Origin: Opitutales bacterium
GTDB lineage: Bacteria > Verrucomicrobiota > Verrucomicrobiia > Opitutales > Seribacteraceae
NCBI GenBank assembly: GCA_028101545.1
Contig: JAOHKZ010000017.1
Location: 1-46,042 of the forward strand
Direction: 5' to 3'
Length of the DNA: 46,042 nucleotides
How positions within the stretch are numbered: position 1 is the stretch's first letter; each line of letters starts with the position of its first letter. Positions 15,937 through 24,824 of the stretch are shown here, piece after piece. The position numbers and the translations under genes are program-made. Under the pieces are notes generated by a model, which ran no database searches, was not told where the DNA came from, and saw nothing but the letters and a program-made list of their open reading frames with translations.

Positions 15937-16923
15937 ATGACCTCCTTTCTTAAAGAGTCCAATTTGTTTGCTAATGCCCTAAATGAATTAAAAGGGAAAC
16001 CCGTGCTGGTGCTCGGTCATCGTCGACCAGATGGAGATTGTATTGGTTCGCAGGTTGGGCTTACTCGGGTACTTATTGAACTTGGGGTTGATGCGCGTGC
16101 CGTGAATCAAGACCCCATTCCGCGGACATTGAAAAAATTTGTCGGAAATACTCCTTTCTTCACCCCTGGAGAAATTGAAGGAAATGATTTTACCATCGTG
16201 ACCGTTGATTGTGCGGATAAGCACAGAATAGGTGAGGAGTTGTCAAAACGATTTCCGGAAGTTTTTCTGAATATTGATCATCATGTATCTAATAATAATT
16301 ACGCGAAAACTAATTTTGTTCTTCCCGATGCTTCAGCTACGGGTGAAATTTTAGCCAAGTTTTTCCTGGATTGTGAAATGAAGATAGATCCAATTACAGC
16401 AGATGCGCTTTATGTGGGTATTGCGACTGATACGGGGCAATTTTGTTATTCGGGGACCAATGCCTCTGTATTTGAAGTATGTCGAAAGTTATGCGAATTC
16501 GGGGCAGACCCATCTGCGGTGGCGCATGAATTATATGAAAGAGAAAAGCCTGGGCGTGTTCAATTACTCCAACGTTTTTTGGCAAGTTTTCGAATGGAGC
16601 ATGACGAACGGGTATGTATCGGAACACTACAGGATTCTTACTATAAGGAAACCAATACTGAACCCGAAGATGCAGAGAATTTTGTAGATTATGCCCGATC
16701 TATGGAGGGGGTTGAGATAGGGGCTCTTTTAGAGGAAAGGAATGGTAAGATTAAAGGGAGTTTGCGGGCCAAGGATGCCAGTTTTCGGGTCGATATTCTG
16801 GCAAAGGAATTCAATGGAGGAGGGCATGCCTGTGCTGCAGGATTTAATGTGAATCAAACATGGGATGAATTTTACCCAAAACTTGTTGATGCGATAGGTA
16901 GGCACTTGGCAGAAGCAAGATAG
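15937..16923 (+). CDS. nrnA: DHH-family bifunctional oligoribonuclease/PAP phosphatase NrnA
   Basis: A 328-residue DHH-DHHA1 phosphoesterase that degrades nanoRNA and dephosphorylates pAp in the NrnA family. Metal ligands are H28, D32 and D34 ([13 protein letters not shown]), D91 in TVDCAD and D114-H115-H116 ([11 protein letters not shown]). The substrate-binding [10 protein letters not shown] of the DHHA1 domain is at 294-303. It is followed at 11 bases by truB, the conserved nrnA-truB-ribF order, which supports NrnA rather than RecJ. Confidence 0.94.
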   Translation: MTSFLKESNLFANALNELKGKPVLVLGHRRPDGDCIGSQVGLTRVLIELGVDARAVNQDPIPRTLKKFVGNTPFFTPGEIEGNDFTIVTVDCADKHRIGEELSKRFPEVFLNIDHHVSNNNYAKTNFVLPDASATGEILAKFFLDCEMKIDPITADALYVGIATDTGQFCYSGTNASVFEVCRKLCEFGADPSAVAHELYEREKPGRVQLLQRFLASFRMEHDERVCIGTLQDSYYKETNTEPEDAENFVDYARSMEGVEIGALLEERNGKIKGSLRAKDASFRVDILAKEFNGGGHACAAGFNVNQTWDEFYPKLVDAIGRHLAEAR

Positions 16924-16934
16924 AAATAAATTTT

Positions 16935-17663
16935 ATGAATGTACAAGATCCTGTTTTTGAAGGAATTCTACTAGTTGATAAGCCTGTGGGAATTACTTCC
17001 CACGATATTGTTGATCGATTGCGAAGAAAGTTAAAAATGAAAAAGATTGGTCATGCGGGTACGCTTGACCCTTTGGCCACCGGACTCATGATTATGTTGA
17101 TTGGTAAGGCTACAAAAGTCTCTCAATTTCTTATTAGCTTAGATAAAAGTTATGATGGTGAGTTTCTTCTTGGTGTTGAAACAGATAGCCAGGATGCTGA
17201 TGGCGAGGTTGTTTCCGAAAAGCCTGTCACTGACGATGTTGATCAAGAAAAGGTTGAGGAAGAAATGAAGACCTTTCTGGGAGATCAATACCAAACTCCC
17301 CCTATGTTCTCGGCTAAAAAGATTGATGGTGTTCCATTATATAAGATGGCCAGAAAAGGAAAAACCGTTGAGCGAGAACCCCGTTTTATTAGAATTAACG
17401 AGTTGAACTTAACGAAGTGGAATTCCCCAAAAGGAGAATTTAGCATGGCATGCAGCAAGGGGACTTATGTTCGCACTGTATTACACGACCTCGGTCAAAA
17501 ACTAGGATGTGGAGCCCACCTTATCGCATTAAGGAGAACTAAAATTGATCAGTTTGACATCCAAAATGCCAAGCCTTTGGAAGAAATTGAATCGATGCCC
17601 TTGGGCGAGTTTCAATCTCTTTTAATCCCGATACATGTGGCAGTTCCCTCGCATGTTCTGTAA
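16935..17663 (+). CDS. truB: tRNA pseudouridine(55) synthase
   Basis: TruB isomerises U55 in the T loop of nearly all tRNAs. The catalytic aspartate is D45 in [12 protein letters not shown], preceded by the N-terminal [17 protein letters not shown] and followed by Y53-equivalent region KATKVSQF and the KGTYVRT motif. At 242 residues it is at the short end of the family and has no clear C-terminal PUA domain. It sits between nrnA and ribF in an operon. The ATG has no Shine-Dalgarno. Confidence 0.96.
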   Translation: MNVQDPVFEGILLVDKPVGITSHDIVDRLRRKLKMKKIGHAGTLDPLATGLMIMLIGKATKVSQFLISLDKSYDGEFLLGVETDSQDADGEVVSEKPVTDDVDQEKVEEEMKTFLGDQYQTPPMFSAKKIDGVPLYKMARKGKTVEREPRFIRINELNLTKWNSPKGEFSMACSKGTYVRTVLHDLGQKLGCGAHLIALRRTKIDQFDIQNAKPLEEIESMPLGEFQSLLIPIHVAVPSHVL

Positions 17664-17667
17664 TTAG

Positions 17668-18615
17668 ATGGCCATATTTACCTCAATTGAAGATTTGGGG
17701 CGAAGTACAGATCAGTCCATTTATCTTGCTTTGGGAATGTTTGACGGCGTACATGCTGGTCACCAATCGGTTCTTGCCCGGTCTCAAGAGATAGCCAATA
17801 GAAATAACGGAATTGCGGTTGCCTTTACTTTTCCTAGGCATCCGGCATCTTTTCTGCGGCCAGAAAGTGCTCCAAATTTGCTTATGAATAAAGACGAGAA
17901 AGCAAAATATTTATTAGAAAACGGAATGGATGGTGTAGTTTTAAGAACATTTGACCAAGAATTCGCTAATGTTGAAGGACAGCATTTCCCCTCTTTTTTA
18001 ATTGCACGGATACCCACTCTTGAGGGGTTGTGCGTCGGCGAAAATTTTCGTTTTGGGATGGGTAGAGCAGGGGATTGTAATGGTCTTAAGATGTACGGAG
18101 AAGAGGTTGGTTTAGTAGTTGAAGTGGTTGAGTCGGAATTACATTTATCTTCCCTAGTTAGCAGTTCGAGAATTCGGGAAGCTTTACTGGTTGGCGAAAT
18201 AGAAGAGGTAAATAAGATGTTAGGAAGGAAATATACCGTGTGTTCTGCAGCACAAAGAGGTAAAGGAATGGGCCGTGAATTTGGATTTCCCACCATTAAT
18301 TTACCTTGGTTGCCGGAAGCTAAACCTGCATATGGTGTATATGTAGGGCAATTAAGTAGAGATGGAGAAGAAAGTAAATTTGCTATTGCGAACTATGGAC
18401 TGAGACCCACCGTAGAGGAAGGCTTCACTGAACCAATTCTTGAAGTCCATGTCCTTGAATCAATCGAGGAGGATTATGCTTCAGGAGGCGTGAGTCTATC
18501 AATGACTTTAGATGCTTTTTTAAGGTCTGAGAAAAAATTTGATTCAGCAGACGATTTACGAACTCAAATAAAAAAGGATATTTTAAAAGCGGAAGAATTA
18601 CGCGGGCGTGTTTAA
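17668..18615 (+). CDS. ribF: Bifunctional riboflavin kinase/FAD synthetase
   Basis: RibF phosphorylates riboflavin to FMN and adenylates FMN to FAD. The N-terminal nucleotidyltransferase domain (1-180) has LGMFDGVHAGHQSVL, with the HxGH nucleotide-binding motif as HAGH, then FRFGMGRAGD and SSSRIREALLVGEI. The C-terminal kinase domain (about 185-310) has RGKGMGREFGFPTINLPW and the family's EPILEVHVLE. The length of 315 is normal. It is the last gene of the nrnA-truB-ribF operon, 4 bases after truB, and converges with fpg with one base between the stops. Confidence 0.96.
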   Translation: MAIFTSIEDLGRSTDQSIYLALGMFDGVHAGHQSVLARSQEIANRNNGIAVAFTFPRHPASFLRPESAPNLLMNKDEKAKYLLENGMDGVVLRTFDQEFANVEGQHFPSFLIARIPTLEGLCVGENFRFGMGRAGDCNGLKMYGEEVGLVVEVVESELHLSSLVSSSRIREALLVGEIEEVNKMLGRKYTVCSAAQRGKGMGREFGFPTINLPWLPEAKPAYGVYVGQLSRDGEESKFAIANYGLRPTVEEGFTEPILEVHVLESIEEDYASGGVSLSMTLDAFLRSEKKFDSADDLRTQIKKDILKAEELRGRV

Positions 18616-18616
18616 T

Positions 18617-19411
18617 TTACTTTTGAAGGCTCGGGCACCAGCATGTGGTTCTTCCGCCTATTTGTTCACGAATTAAAGGATTTTTGGTTTTAGGGCATAG
18701 CAGTCCATCTTTCCATCGAGTGTGAAAAAGCCATCCTGTGGGCGGGTCTCCTCCATATTTGCCAACTGATTTTATAGCTCCATTCACAACAAATAAGATT
18801 TGTTTGAAAAGTCGGCCTTCATCAATTTTTGAGATTCCACCACTCAAATTTGATGGTTTCAATTTTGCCCGCCAAAGAACTTCATCCGCCATCCAATTTC
18901 CCATTCCAGGGAAATAGCGTTGATCAAGGAGTAAGGCTTTGATGGGTCGACGGGCATGTCGGGACAGGGCATTACTAAGAATTTCTGAGTGGAAATTTTT
19001 ATCTAACATCGATGTTGGGAGATCATTCCACCACTTTGGTTTGTTTTTTCCTAGATGGAGACGAAGGCGGCCAAATTGTCGTGGGTCGCGAAAAACGAGT
19101 ATTTGTGAGGGTTGTCGAAAAAGTAGAGCGTCATGTTTTTGTGGTTCATATTCTTTTTCTTCGATTGCTAGGCTACCGGTCATGCCCAAATGAATTCCCA
19201 TCCAACAGTTCCCGGTGAATGAAAAAAGCATTTGTTTCCCATGCGTAAAGGATGATGAAAGGGTTTGGCCTTGTAGGTTCTGAATAAATTCCTTTCTGTT
19301 TTCATTCCTGTAAACTCGAGAGGTTGGATTAGTTATTACCTGGTCTATCTGTATGCCTAACCCTTCATTCCATAGGCTACAGGAATAGGCTACTTCAGCA
19401 AGTTCAGGCAT
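18617..19411 (-). CDS. mutM: Formamidopyrimidine-DNA glycosylase family protein (Fpg/Nei)
   Basis: A base-excision repair glycosylase/AP lyase that removes oxidised bases. The catalytic N-terminus is MPELAEV (P2, E3, E6), with K59 (HGKQMLF) corresponding to the beta-elimination lysine. The H2TH region is FPGMGNWMADEVLWRAKLKPS. The C-terminal zinc finger is unusual: instead of CxxC-x16-CxxC it shows only C239, C257 and C259 (LLCPKTK, then GGRTTCWCPSLQK), so zinc may be bound differently or not at all, while the DNA-contacting GGRTT arginine is kept. Whether it is Fpg or Nei-like in specificity is open. It abuts menD exactly. Confidence 0.85.
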   Translation of the reverse strand: MPELAEVAYSCSLWNEGLGIQIDQVITNPTSRVYRNENRKEFIQNLQGQTLSSSFTHGKQMLFSFTGNCWMGIHLGMTGSLAIEEKEYEPQKHDALLFRQPSQILVFRDPRQFGRLRLHLGKNKPKWWNDLPTSMLDKNFHSEILSNALSRHARRPIKALLLDQRYFPGMGNWMADEVLWRAKLKPSNLSGGISKIDEGRLFKQILFVVNGAIKSVGKYGGDPPTGWLFHTRWKDGLLCPKTKNPLIREQIGGRTTCWCPSLQK

Positions 19412-21118
19412 TTATGACTCCCTGCTTAAAGGTTGAGGGGATAAACTAAGAAGAGATTGTCTGGTTTCTCTATCTGCTTTGCGATCAGTTTCAATTTCAA
19501 TCACGCGGATTCCAGAATCAATTGGATTTTTTATGTAATCTATAACCTCACTCCAGTTTGAAGCTCTTATGAAATCAATACCGTGGGCTTTGCAAATGTG
19601 CAAAAAATCGCAGGATTGAGGAGTCACGAAGCATTTCTCAAATTCCGGTTCTCCTGCAATCGGCAGGTTTTCAAATATTCCGCCCCCTTGGTTATTAATT
19701 AAAAAGACGGTTAGGCTTCCTTGAAATTGTTCATTAAAAAGTAAAGCATTTGAATCATGTAGAAATGCTAACTCGCCAGTTACGAGGTAGGTTGGTGTGA
19801 CAGATTTGTGGGCAATTCCTAATGCAGTGCTTATAGTTCCGTCAATTCCGTTGACCCCGCGATTGCCAAAAAGCTTTCGATTATGTTTTCCCGGTTGCCA
19901 AAACCACTCAAGATCCCTGATTGGCATGCTGTTACCAACTTGGAGGATTGCATTGCTGGGCATATGTAGGGAAAGTAAATATATCAATTTACCTTCAAAA
20001 CGGGGGAGTTCCTTTTTAAAGGCGTGGTCGAATTTATTTTCCATATTTCTTTCTGCGTCCTTCCAGGCTTTACACCATTCCTTTTCGGGCGCGGGGAATC
20101 GAAGATTGCAAAGTAATTCATAATCCATTTGGAAGCAGAGGCTTGGGCTAGAAAGTGGATCAACATTAATTCCCCGTGGTTCAATCACGATACGCTTTGC
20201 TTTGCATAGCTCTATCCATTTTCTGAGTGTCTTGGATGTAGGTAATGGACCAAGTACAAAAATTAAATCGGGAACGACAACTTTAGAAAAAATTTCATCC
20301 CTGAGCAGGTTTTCGTATCGAAGAATTCGATTCGAATATTGGCAATCTCGGAGAGGTGAGAGTGAGTCGCAAATAACTGGTATTTGGTATTCCTTAAGCC
20401 AATCGAGCAGAAGTTTAGAGGATACTTTTTCTCCCGCAATAATGAGTGGGCGTTTACTTAAATCTATTTCTTTTTGAATTAACCCTGTTAAATCGGTTTT
20501 CTCGGATTGAACAGCTACTGGAAATTTAAGTTTAGGTAGAGTTAGAGGGGGATGCCATTGCTCAGGAATGAATGGTTCGTGAAATGGAAAATTGAGGTGA
20601 ACTGGTCCGGGGTTTAATCCAAGGCTATTGGTGTAAGCCAGAACTAGTGTTGTTCGTAAATCATTGATTGATTCAGGTTTTATGGAAGGTAAAGGTACTT
20701 CGTGAAAAGATCTGACAAATGATCCAAAAACTTTAATCTGGTTAATCGTTTGTCCAGCCCCACAATCTCTCAATTCTGGAGGGCGATCTGCGGAAAGAAC
20801 AAGGAGCGGTATACTATTTTGGTTGGCTTCAGTTAAAGCTGGCAACCAATGGGTAGGAGCAGAGCCCGAGGTACACAAAAGAACAGATGGTACTTGTTTT
20901 CGTTTTGAATAGCCAAGGGCTATGAAGGCTGCTGATCTTTCATCAAGTACGGGAAAGCATTCAATCTCTGAATGCCTCTCAAATCCAAGGACTAGTGGAG
21001 TGGAGCGAGATCCAGGTGAAAAGAAAACTGTGGAGATTCCAAGTTCGTGCAAGGTCTCGGCAACAATTTGTCCCCAAGCTTGGTTGGATTTTGCAATGCT
21101 TACGGAGTCTTGATTCAT
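19412..21118 (-). CDS. menD: SEPHCHC synthase MenD (menaquinone biosynthesis)
   Basis: MenD condenses isochorismate with 2-oxoglutarate using thiamine diphosphate to give SEPHCHC, the first committed menaquinone step. At 568 residues it has the three ThDP-enzyme domains. Seen are SPGSRSTPLVLG, the ERSAAFIALGYSK helix with the catalytic-type glutamate, LCTSGSAPTHWLPALTEA, SADRPPELRDCGAGQTINQ and NRGVNGIDGTISTALG. The ThDP metal motif reads TGELAFLHDSNAL...INNQGGGIF, so the usual GD is GE, a conservative change. It overlaps menF by 4 bases. MenH, C, E and B are not in the window. Confidence 0.95.
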   Translation of the reverse strand: MNQDSVSIAKSNQAWGQIVAETLHELGISTVFFSPGSRSTPLVLGFERHSEIECFPVLDERSAAFIALGYSKRKQVPSVLLCTSGSAPTHWLPALTEANQNSIPLLVLSADRPPELRDCGAGQTINQIKVFGSFVRSFHEVPLPSIKPESINDLRTTLVLAYTNSLGLNPGPVHLNFPFHEPFIPEQWHPPLTLPKLKFPVAVQSEKTDLTGLIQKEIDLSKRPLIIAGEKVSSKLLLDWLKEYQIPVICDSLSPLRDCQYSNRILRYENLLRDEIFSKVVVPDLIFVLGPLPTSKTLRKWIELCKAKRIVIEPRGINVDPLSSPSLCFQMDYELLCNLRFPAPEKEWCKAWKDAERNMENKFDHAFKKELPRFEGKLIYLLSLHMPSNAILQVGNSMPIRDLEWFWQPGKHNRKLFGNRGVNGIDGTISTALGIAHKSVTPTYLVTGELAFLHDSNALLFNEQFQGSLTVFLINNQGGGIFENLPIAGEPEFEKCFVTPQSCDFLHICKAHGIDFIRASNWSEVIDYIKNPIDSGIRVIEIETDRKADRETRQSLLSLSPQPLSRES

Positions 21119-22554
21119 TCATGGGGCAGGGTAGACTTCCCCGTAATTACTTCAAGCATCGCTTCTAATTTTAAATCTGTTTCCTCTTTTTCATTGGCAG
21201 GAATGGATCCCTCCACAATTCCTGCACCTGCAAAAAGGGTTAGAGATTTTGGCATAATTTTACCACATCGAATAGGAACCATAAATTCACCCCTTCCACG
21301 AGAATCAAACCATCCTGCAACACCAGAGTACCAGCCCCGAGAAAACCCCTCCAATTCATGAATTAGAGGTAATGCAGCTTCACGAGGTGAACCTCCCATA
21401 GCAGGTGTTGGATGAAGTGCTGAGATGGCGTCGAAGGGATGTACGCCTTCAGGAAGAGTTGCTTGTAAGGGAGTTCGGACATGCTGAAGGTTGGAAAGGC
21501 GAAGGAGGCGAGTTCTGCCTTCTTTACATTCTGAAATGCCACAGGATTTAAGCCTTCGTAAAATAGAGTCAATTACAAGGCGGTGTTCACGGACTTCTTT
21601 TTTACGACCAAGTAAAGTTTTACCCAGGTGAGCATCTTTTCCCGCGGATGGTCCACGGGCCGCGGTACCAGCAACTGCTTCAGTTTCAAGTGAATTACCT
21701 GAAACTCGTGAGAGAATTTCTGGAGTCGCTCCGATAAACATTCCATTATCAGGTGTCGACATGCAGAATGTGTAGCAATCCGGAAATTTATTTCGGAGTG
21801 AATGGGCAATGGAAAAATAAGGAAGTTGTTGTTCTGTTTGGTAAATAAGTTTTCGGGCTAAGACAATTTTTGAAATAATTCCTTTTGAAATTAATCTTAA
21901 TGCTTTGCTAACTGCATTCTCATAAAAGTTTTCTTCCAAAGGTCTTCCCAATAGAATTTTTTCCTGATTCTTATCTTGGGGTCGTTGGTCATGTAGACCA
22001 TCAAATCTTTCGAGTGTTTTAGTGACAATAACGCTGAGCTCATCTGCTTCTGTTTCAGGCGATATAACACAATTAATCACAATGAAGTGAGCACCACCTT
22101 TTCGAATTACCTGCCAGTGAGGAAGGAAAACTTGAAGAGCAGGGTATTTTAAATCAGTAGAGGATTCCTCAAAGGTGGCATTGAGGAAAAGAGTAGGACC
22201 AGAGCCTTCAACTTTGTGGTCTCCAGCAACAAGTGTGTTCGATAATAACCTTTGCGACCATCCTTTTGCTCGTTGAAAGCGCTCTGCACCACTAAACTTA
22301 GCATCCGCAATTGGCTCACCGCATGCTATTGAAAATTCATCGGATTGTTTTTCAAAATAACAAATTGATTGATTGGAATTATGAATCTGTTCAATGACTG
22401 CTAAAGGGTCTGAATAGTTCGTTTCGAAAGTGATAGATGAATAAAGGGTGGTGTTTTGTTTTCTAGCTTTGGCAAGGCAGGACTCGAAGAAGGGCTGAAG
22501 GTCTGTATTTTGATCGCAAACCATTGGAGCTATACAAAAATTAGAATTATTCAT
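21115..22554 (-). CDS. menF: Isochorismate synthase MenF
   Basis: A 479-residue chorismate-utilising enzyme converting chorismate to isochorismate with magnesium. The conserved C-terminal catalytic half shows ISKIVLARKLIY (with the general-base lysine), GATPEILSRVSGNSLETEAVAGT, KKEVREHRLVIDSI, HVRTPLQATL and the hallmark DAISALHPTPAMGGSPREAAL. The end ...VPIRCGK...LFAGAGIVEGSIPANE is normal. The direct coupling to menD makes MenF more likely than a siderophore EntC. Chorismate comes from AroC, which is encoded at 35090 in this window. Overlaps yidD by 8 bases. Confidence 0.95.
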   Translation of the reverse strand: MNNSNFCIAPMVCDQNTDLQPFFESCLAKARKQNTTLYSSITFETNYSDPLAVIEQIHNSNQSICYFEKQSDEFSIACGEPIADAKFSGAERFQRAKGWSQRLLSNTLVAGDHKVEGSGPTLFLNATFEESSTDLKYPALQVFLPHWQVIRKGGAHFIVINCVISPETEADELSVIVTKTLERFDGLHDQRPQDKNQEKILLGRPLEENFYENAVSKALRLISKGIISKIVLARKLIYQTEQQLPYFSIAHSLRNKFPDCYTFCMSTPDNGMFIGATPEILSRVSGNSLETEAVAGTAARGPSAGKDAHLGKTLLGRKKEVREHRLVIDSILRRLKSCGISECKEGRTRLLRLSNLQHVRTPLQATLPEGVHPFDAISALHPTPAMGGSPREAALPLIHELEGFSRGWYSGVAGWFDSRGRGEFMVPIRCGKIMPKSLTLFAGAGIVEGSIPANEKEETDLKLEAMLEVITGKSTLPHE

Positions 22555-22876
22555 GATTACAATCGGTTTTTTCTTTTTTTATAACCGGATCATATCCACC
22601 GGGATGCATCGGATTACATCTACAAATACGGCAAATGGTCTTACCAAGTGCTTTGGGGAGGGAAAATAAAGATAGGCACTCCAAGGCGTATTCCGAACAT
22701 GTGGGATGGAAGCGGCAGGCAGCATAGGGGCCTAAAAGCAATTGTTTGAGAGGTGAAAAAAAACGATAAATACGAACGAGTAAAACAATGGGGAAGGCTG
22801 TAATTTGCCAAAATATATTTATGCTTGTGCCATGAACCATATTTTTTTTTCTATCGGGATTTGGCTTCATTCGCAA
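22547..22876 (-). CDS. yidD: Membrane protein insertion efficiency factor YidD
   Basis: A 109-residue member of the YidD (HlyA/UPF0161) family, which is associated with YidC-dependent membrane protein insertion. The signature is present: IYRFFSPLKQLLLGPYAACRFHPTCSEYA (C54, C60) and ICRICRCNPMHPGGYDPV. The N-terminal 25 residues before the amphipathic helix are longer than usual, so an internal Met (3 or 13) may be the true start. Unusually it is not beside rpmH, rnpA and yidC but is placed between thrS and menF on the same strand, overlapping menF by 8 bases. Confidence 0.93.
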   Translation of the reverse strand: MRMKPNPDRKKNMVHGTSINIFWQITAFPIVLLVRIYRFFSPLKQLLLGPYAACRFHPTCSEYALECLSLFSLPKALGKTICRICRCNPMHPGGYDPVIKKEKTDCNHE

Positions 22877-22911
22877 AGCGACGTTAAGAATACTTTATAA
22901 AGGGGAGATAA

Positions 22912-24813
22912 TTAAGAAGAATTCTCCCCCGAAACTTCTCTGGAAACAGGGAGTGCTTTTGTGTTAATTTCTATAGTAAGTTTATCGATAAATTCTTCAA
23001 TTGTTTTGGGCCCGTCTAAACTTGGGTTTGCCCGAGAACGAACGGAAATTTTACCTTGCTCGGCTTCCCTTTTTCCGAGAATGAGCATATGTGGAATTTT
23101 ATCAGTCTCTGCTTTCCGAATTTTTGCACCAAGTTTTCCGGATAGGCTGTCAATACTTGCACGGAATCCTGAATTTTTAAGTGTAACAAGATGTTGATCA
23201 GCTTGTTCGATCAAATCATCGTTCATAGGAAGAATGCGAACTTGTTCAGGTGCGAGCCATGTGGGAAAGTTTCCAGCAAAGTGTTCAATTAGAACTCCAC
23301 AGAACCTCTCCATTGATCCAAACGGAGCTCGGTGTATCATGACTGGTCGATGATCCTTATTATCTGATCCCACATAGGTGAGATCAAATCTTTCGGGGAG
23401 GTTGTAATCTACTTGTACCGTTCCCAACTGCCATTCTCTACCAATCACATCCTTAACAACAAAGTCAATTTTTGGGCCATAAAAGGCGGCTTCCCCCAGC
23501 TCCTCTTCGTATTCAACCCCGAGACTTTGTACAGCATGGCGAAGTGCGGATTCTGCTTTACCCCAAGCATCTGGACTGCCGACATATTTATCAGAGTCGG
23601 GGTCCCGTAAACTTACTCGGACGCGGTAATCTTCCATTCCAAGAATAGAAAAGACTAATTTGACTAGACCGAGGCAGCCTTGGATTTCATCTTGTAATTG
23701 ATCTTCTCGGATGAACAGGTGGGCATCATCTTGCGTGAATCCACGAACCCTGGTCATTCCATTAAGTTCACCCGATTGCTCCCATCTGTATACCGTTCCA
23801 AATTCTGCCATTCGAATAGGTAGGTCTCGATAGGACCTTTGTTCTGAACGAAAAATTCGAATATGCATCGGACAATTCATTGGCTTTAGCAAGTAGCCTT
23901 CAATTTCTCCATCATCTAATTTATTGGAAAGTTCAGAGCAGTTGCACCCTTCTTCTGCAAGTTTTGTCAGGCATTCTCTATGTATAATGGGTGGGTATTG
24001 AGAGTCTTGGTAGTATGGAAAGTGACCGGAAGTTCGAAAGAGATCCAGTTTTCCAACATGGGGAGTGTAAACTTGGGAATATCCCTGTTTGTTGAGTTCC
24101 GCAGAAATGAATTTTTCTAGCTCCTGTCTGATAATAGCCCCCTTGGGTTTCCAAAGAACTAGTCCCTGTCCGACCATATCATCAATATGAAATAGCCCCA
24201 TATCTTTTCCAATATTTCGGTGGTCCCTTTTTTTTGCTTCCTCGATTCTTTCGAGATGTTGTGCTAGTTCATCTTTGGATGGAAATGCAGTTCCGTAAAT
24301 TCTTTGGAGTTGTTTGTTGTCAGAATTCCCCCGATGGTAAGAACCGGCAACTTGTAACAACTTAAAGGCCTTAATTTTTTTTGTATATGACACATGTGTT
24401 CCTGCACAGAGATCATAAAATTCTCCATTTTTGTAAAAGGAAATAGTTTCTCCCTCAGGAATATCGTTTAATCGCCCCATTTTGTAGGTATCCTGACCCA
24501 TTTCGGAGATGATTTTCTTTGCCTCATCACGGGATACTTCCAATCGTTCAAATCGTTGGTTTTCTTTGATGATTTTTTTCATCTCAGCTTCAATCTCTTC
24601 AATAATTTCAGGAGTGAAAGCCAAGTCGGAATCAAAGTCATAGTAAAAGCCATTATCGGTGGGCGGTCCAATATCCAATTGTGTATTTGGGTATAGCCGC
24701 AAAACTGCAGCTGCTAGAACATGAGCGGTTGAGTGACGAATTTCTTCCAGTGGAGACATTTCCTTCATATGGAAAATATTTCTAATTGCACTGGCTATTT
24801 CCTGCAACGCCAA
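22912..24813 (-). CDS. thrS: Threonyl-tRNA synthetase lacking the TGS domain
   Basis: ThrRS charges tRNA-Thr and edits mischarged serine. The editing domain has HSTAH (27-31) and CAGTHV with its Cys/His pair. The catalytic core has the zinc ligands in KPMNCPMH (Cys), TQDDAHLF (His) and MIHRAPFGSMERF (His). The protein starts only about 26 residues before HSTAH, so the N-terminal TGS domain of about 60 residues found in most bacterial ThrRS is absent; the 11-base gap to metH leaves no room for it. An insert (about 280-313, HRECLTKLAEEGCNCSEL onward) before LLKPMNCP keeps total length at 633. Downstream of metH, upstream of yidD. Confidence 0.94.
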   Translation of the reverse strand: MALQEIASAIRNIFHMKEMSPLEEIRHSTAHVLAAAVLRLYPNTQLDIGPPTDNGFYYDFDSDLAFTPEIIEEIEAEMKKIIKENQRFERLEVSRDEAKKIISEMGQDTYKMGRLNDIPEGETISFYKNGEFYDLCAGTHVSYTKKIKAFKLLQVAGSYHRGNSDNKQLQRIYGTAFPSKDELAQHLERIEEAKKRDHRNIGKDMGLFHIDDMVGQGLVLWKPKGAIIRQELEKFISAELNKQGYSQVYTPHVGKLDLFRTSGHFPYYQDSQYPPIIHRECLTKLAEEGCNCSELSNKLDDGEIEGYLLKPMNCPMHIRIFRSEQRSYRDLPIRMAEFGTVYRWEQSGELNGMTRVRGFTQDDAHLFIREDQLQDEIQGCLGLVKLVFSILGMEDYRVRVSLRDPDSDKYVGSPDAWGKAESALRHAVQSLGVEYEEELGEAAFYGPKIDFVVKDVIGREWQLGTVQVDYNLPERFDLTYVGSDNKDHRPVMIHRAPFGSMERFCGVLIEHFAGNFPTWLAPEQVRILPMNDDLIEQADQHLVTLKNSGFRASIDSLSGKLGAKIRKAETDKIPHMLILGKREAEQGKISVRSRANPSLDGPKTIEEFIDKLTIEINTKALPVSREVSGENSS

Positions 24814-24824
24814 AGGAGTAGGAC

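Noticed and set aside
22800-22876. Frameshift at the A9 run near the yidD start
   Set aside because: The frame through the run is open from the ATG and joins the YidD core without a shift.
24814-24824. A T-box leader for thrS
   Set aside because: Only 11 bases separate thrS from metH, so no leader RNA can fit.
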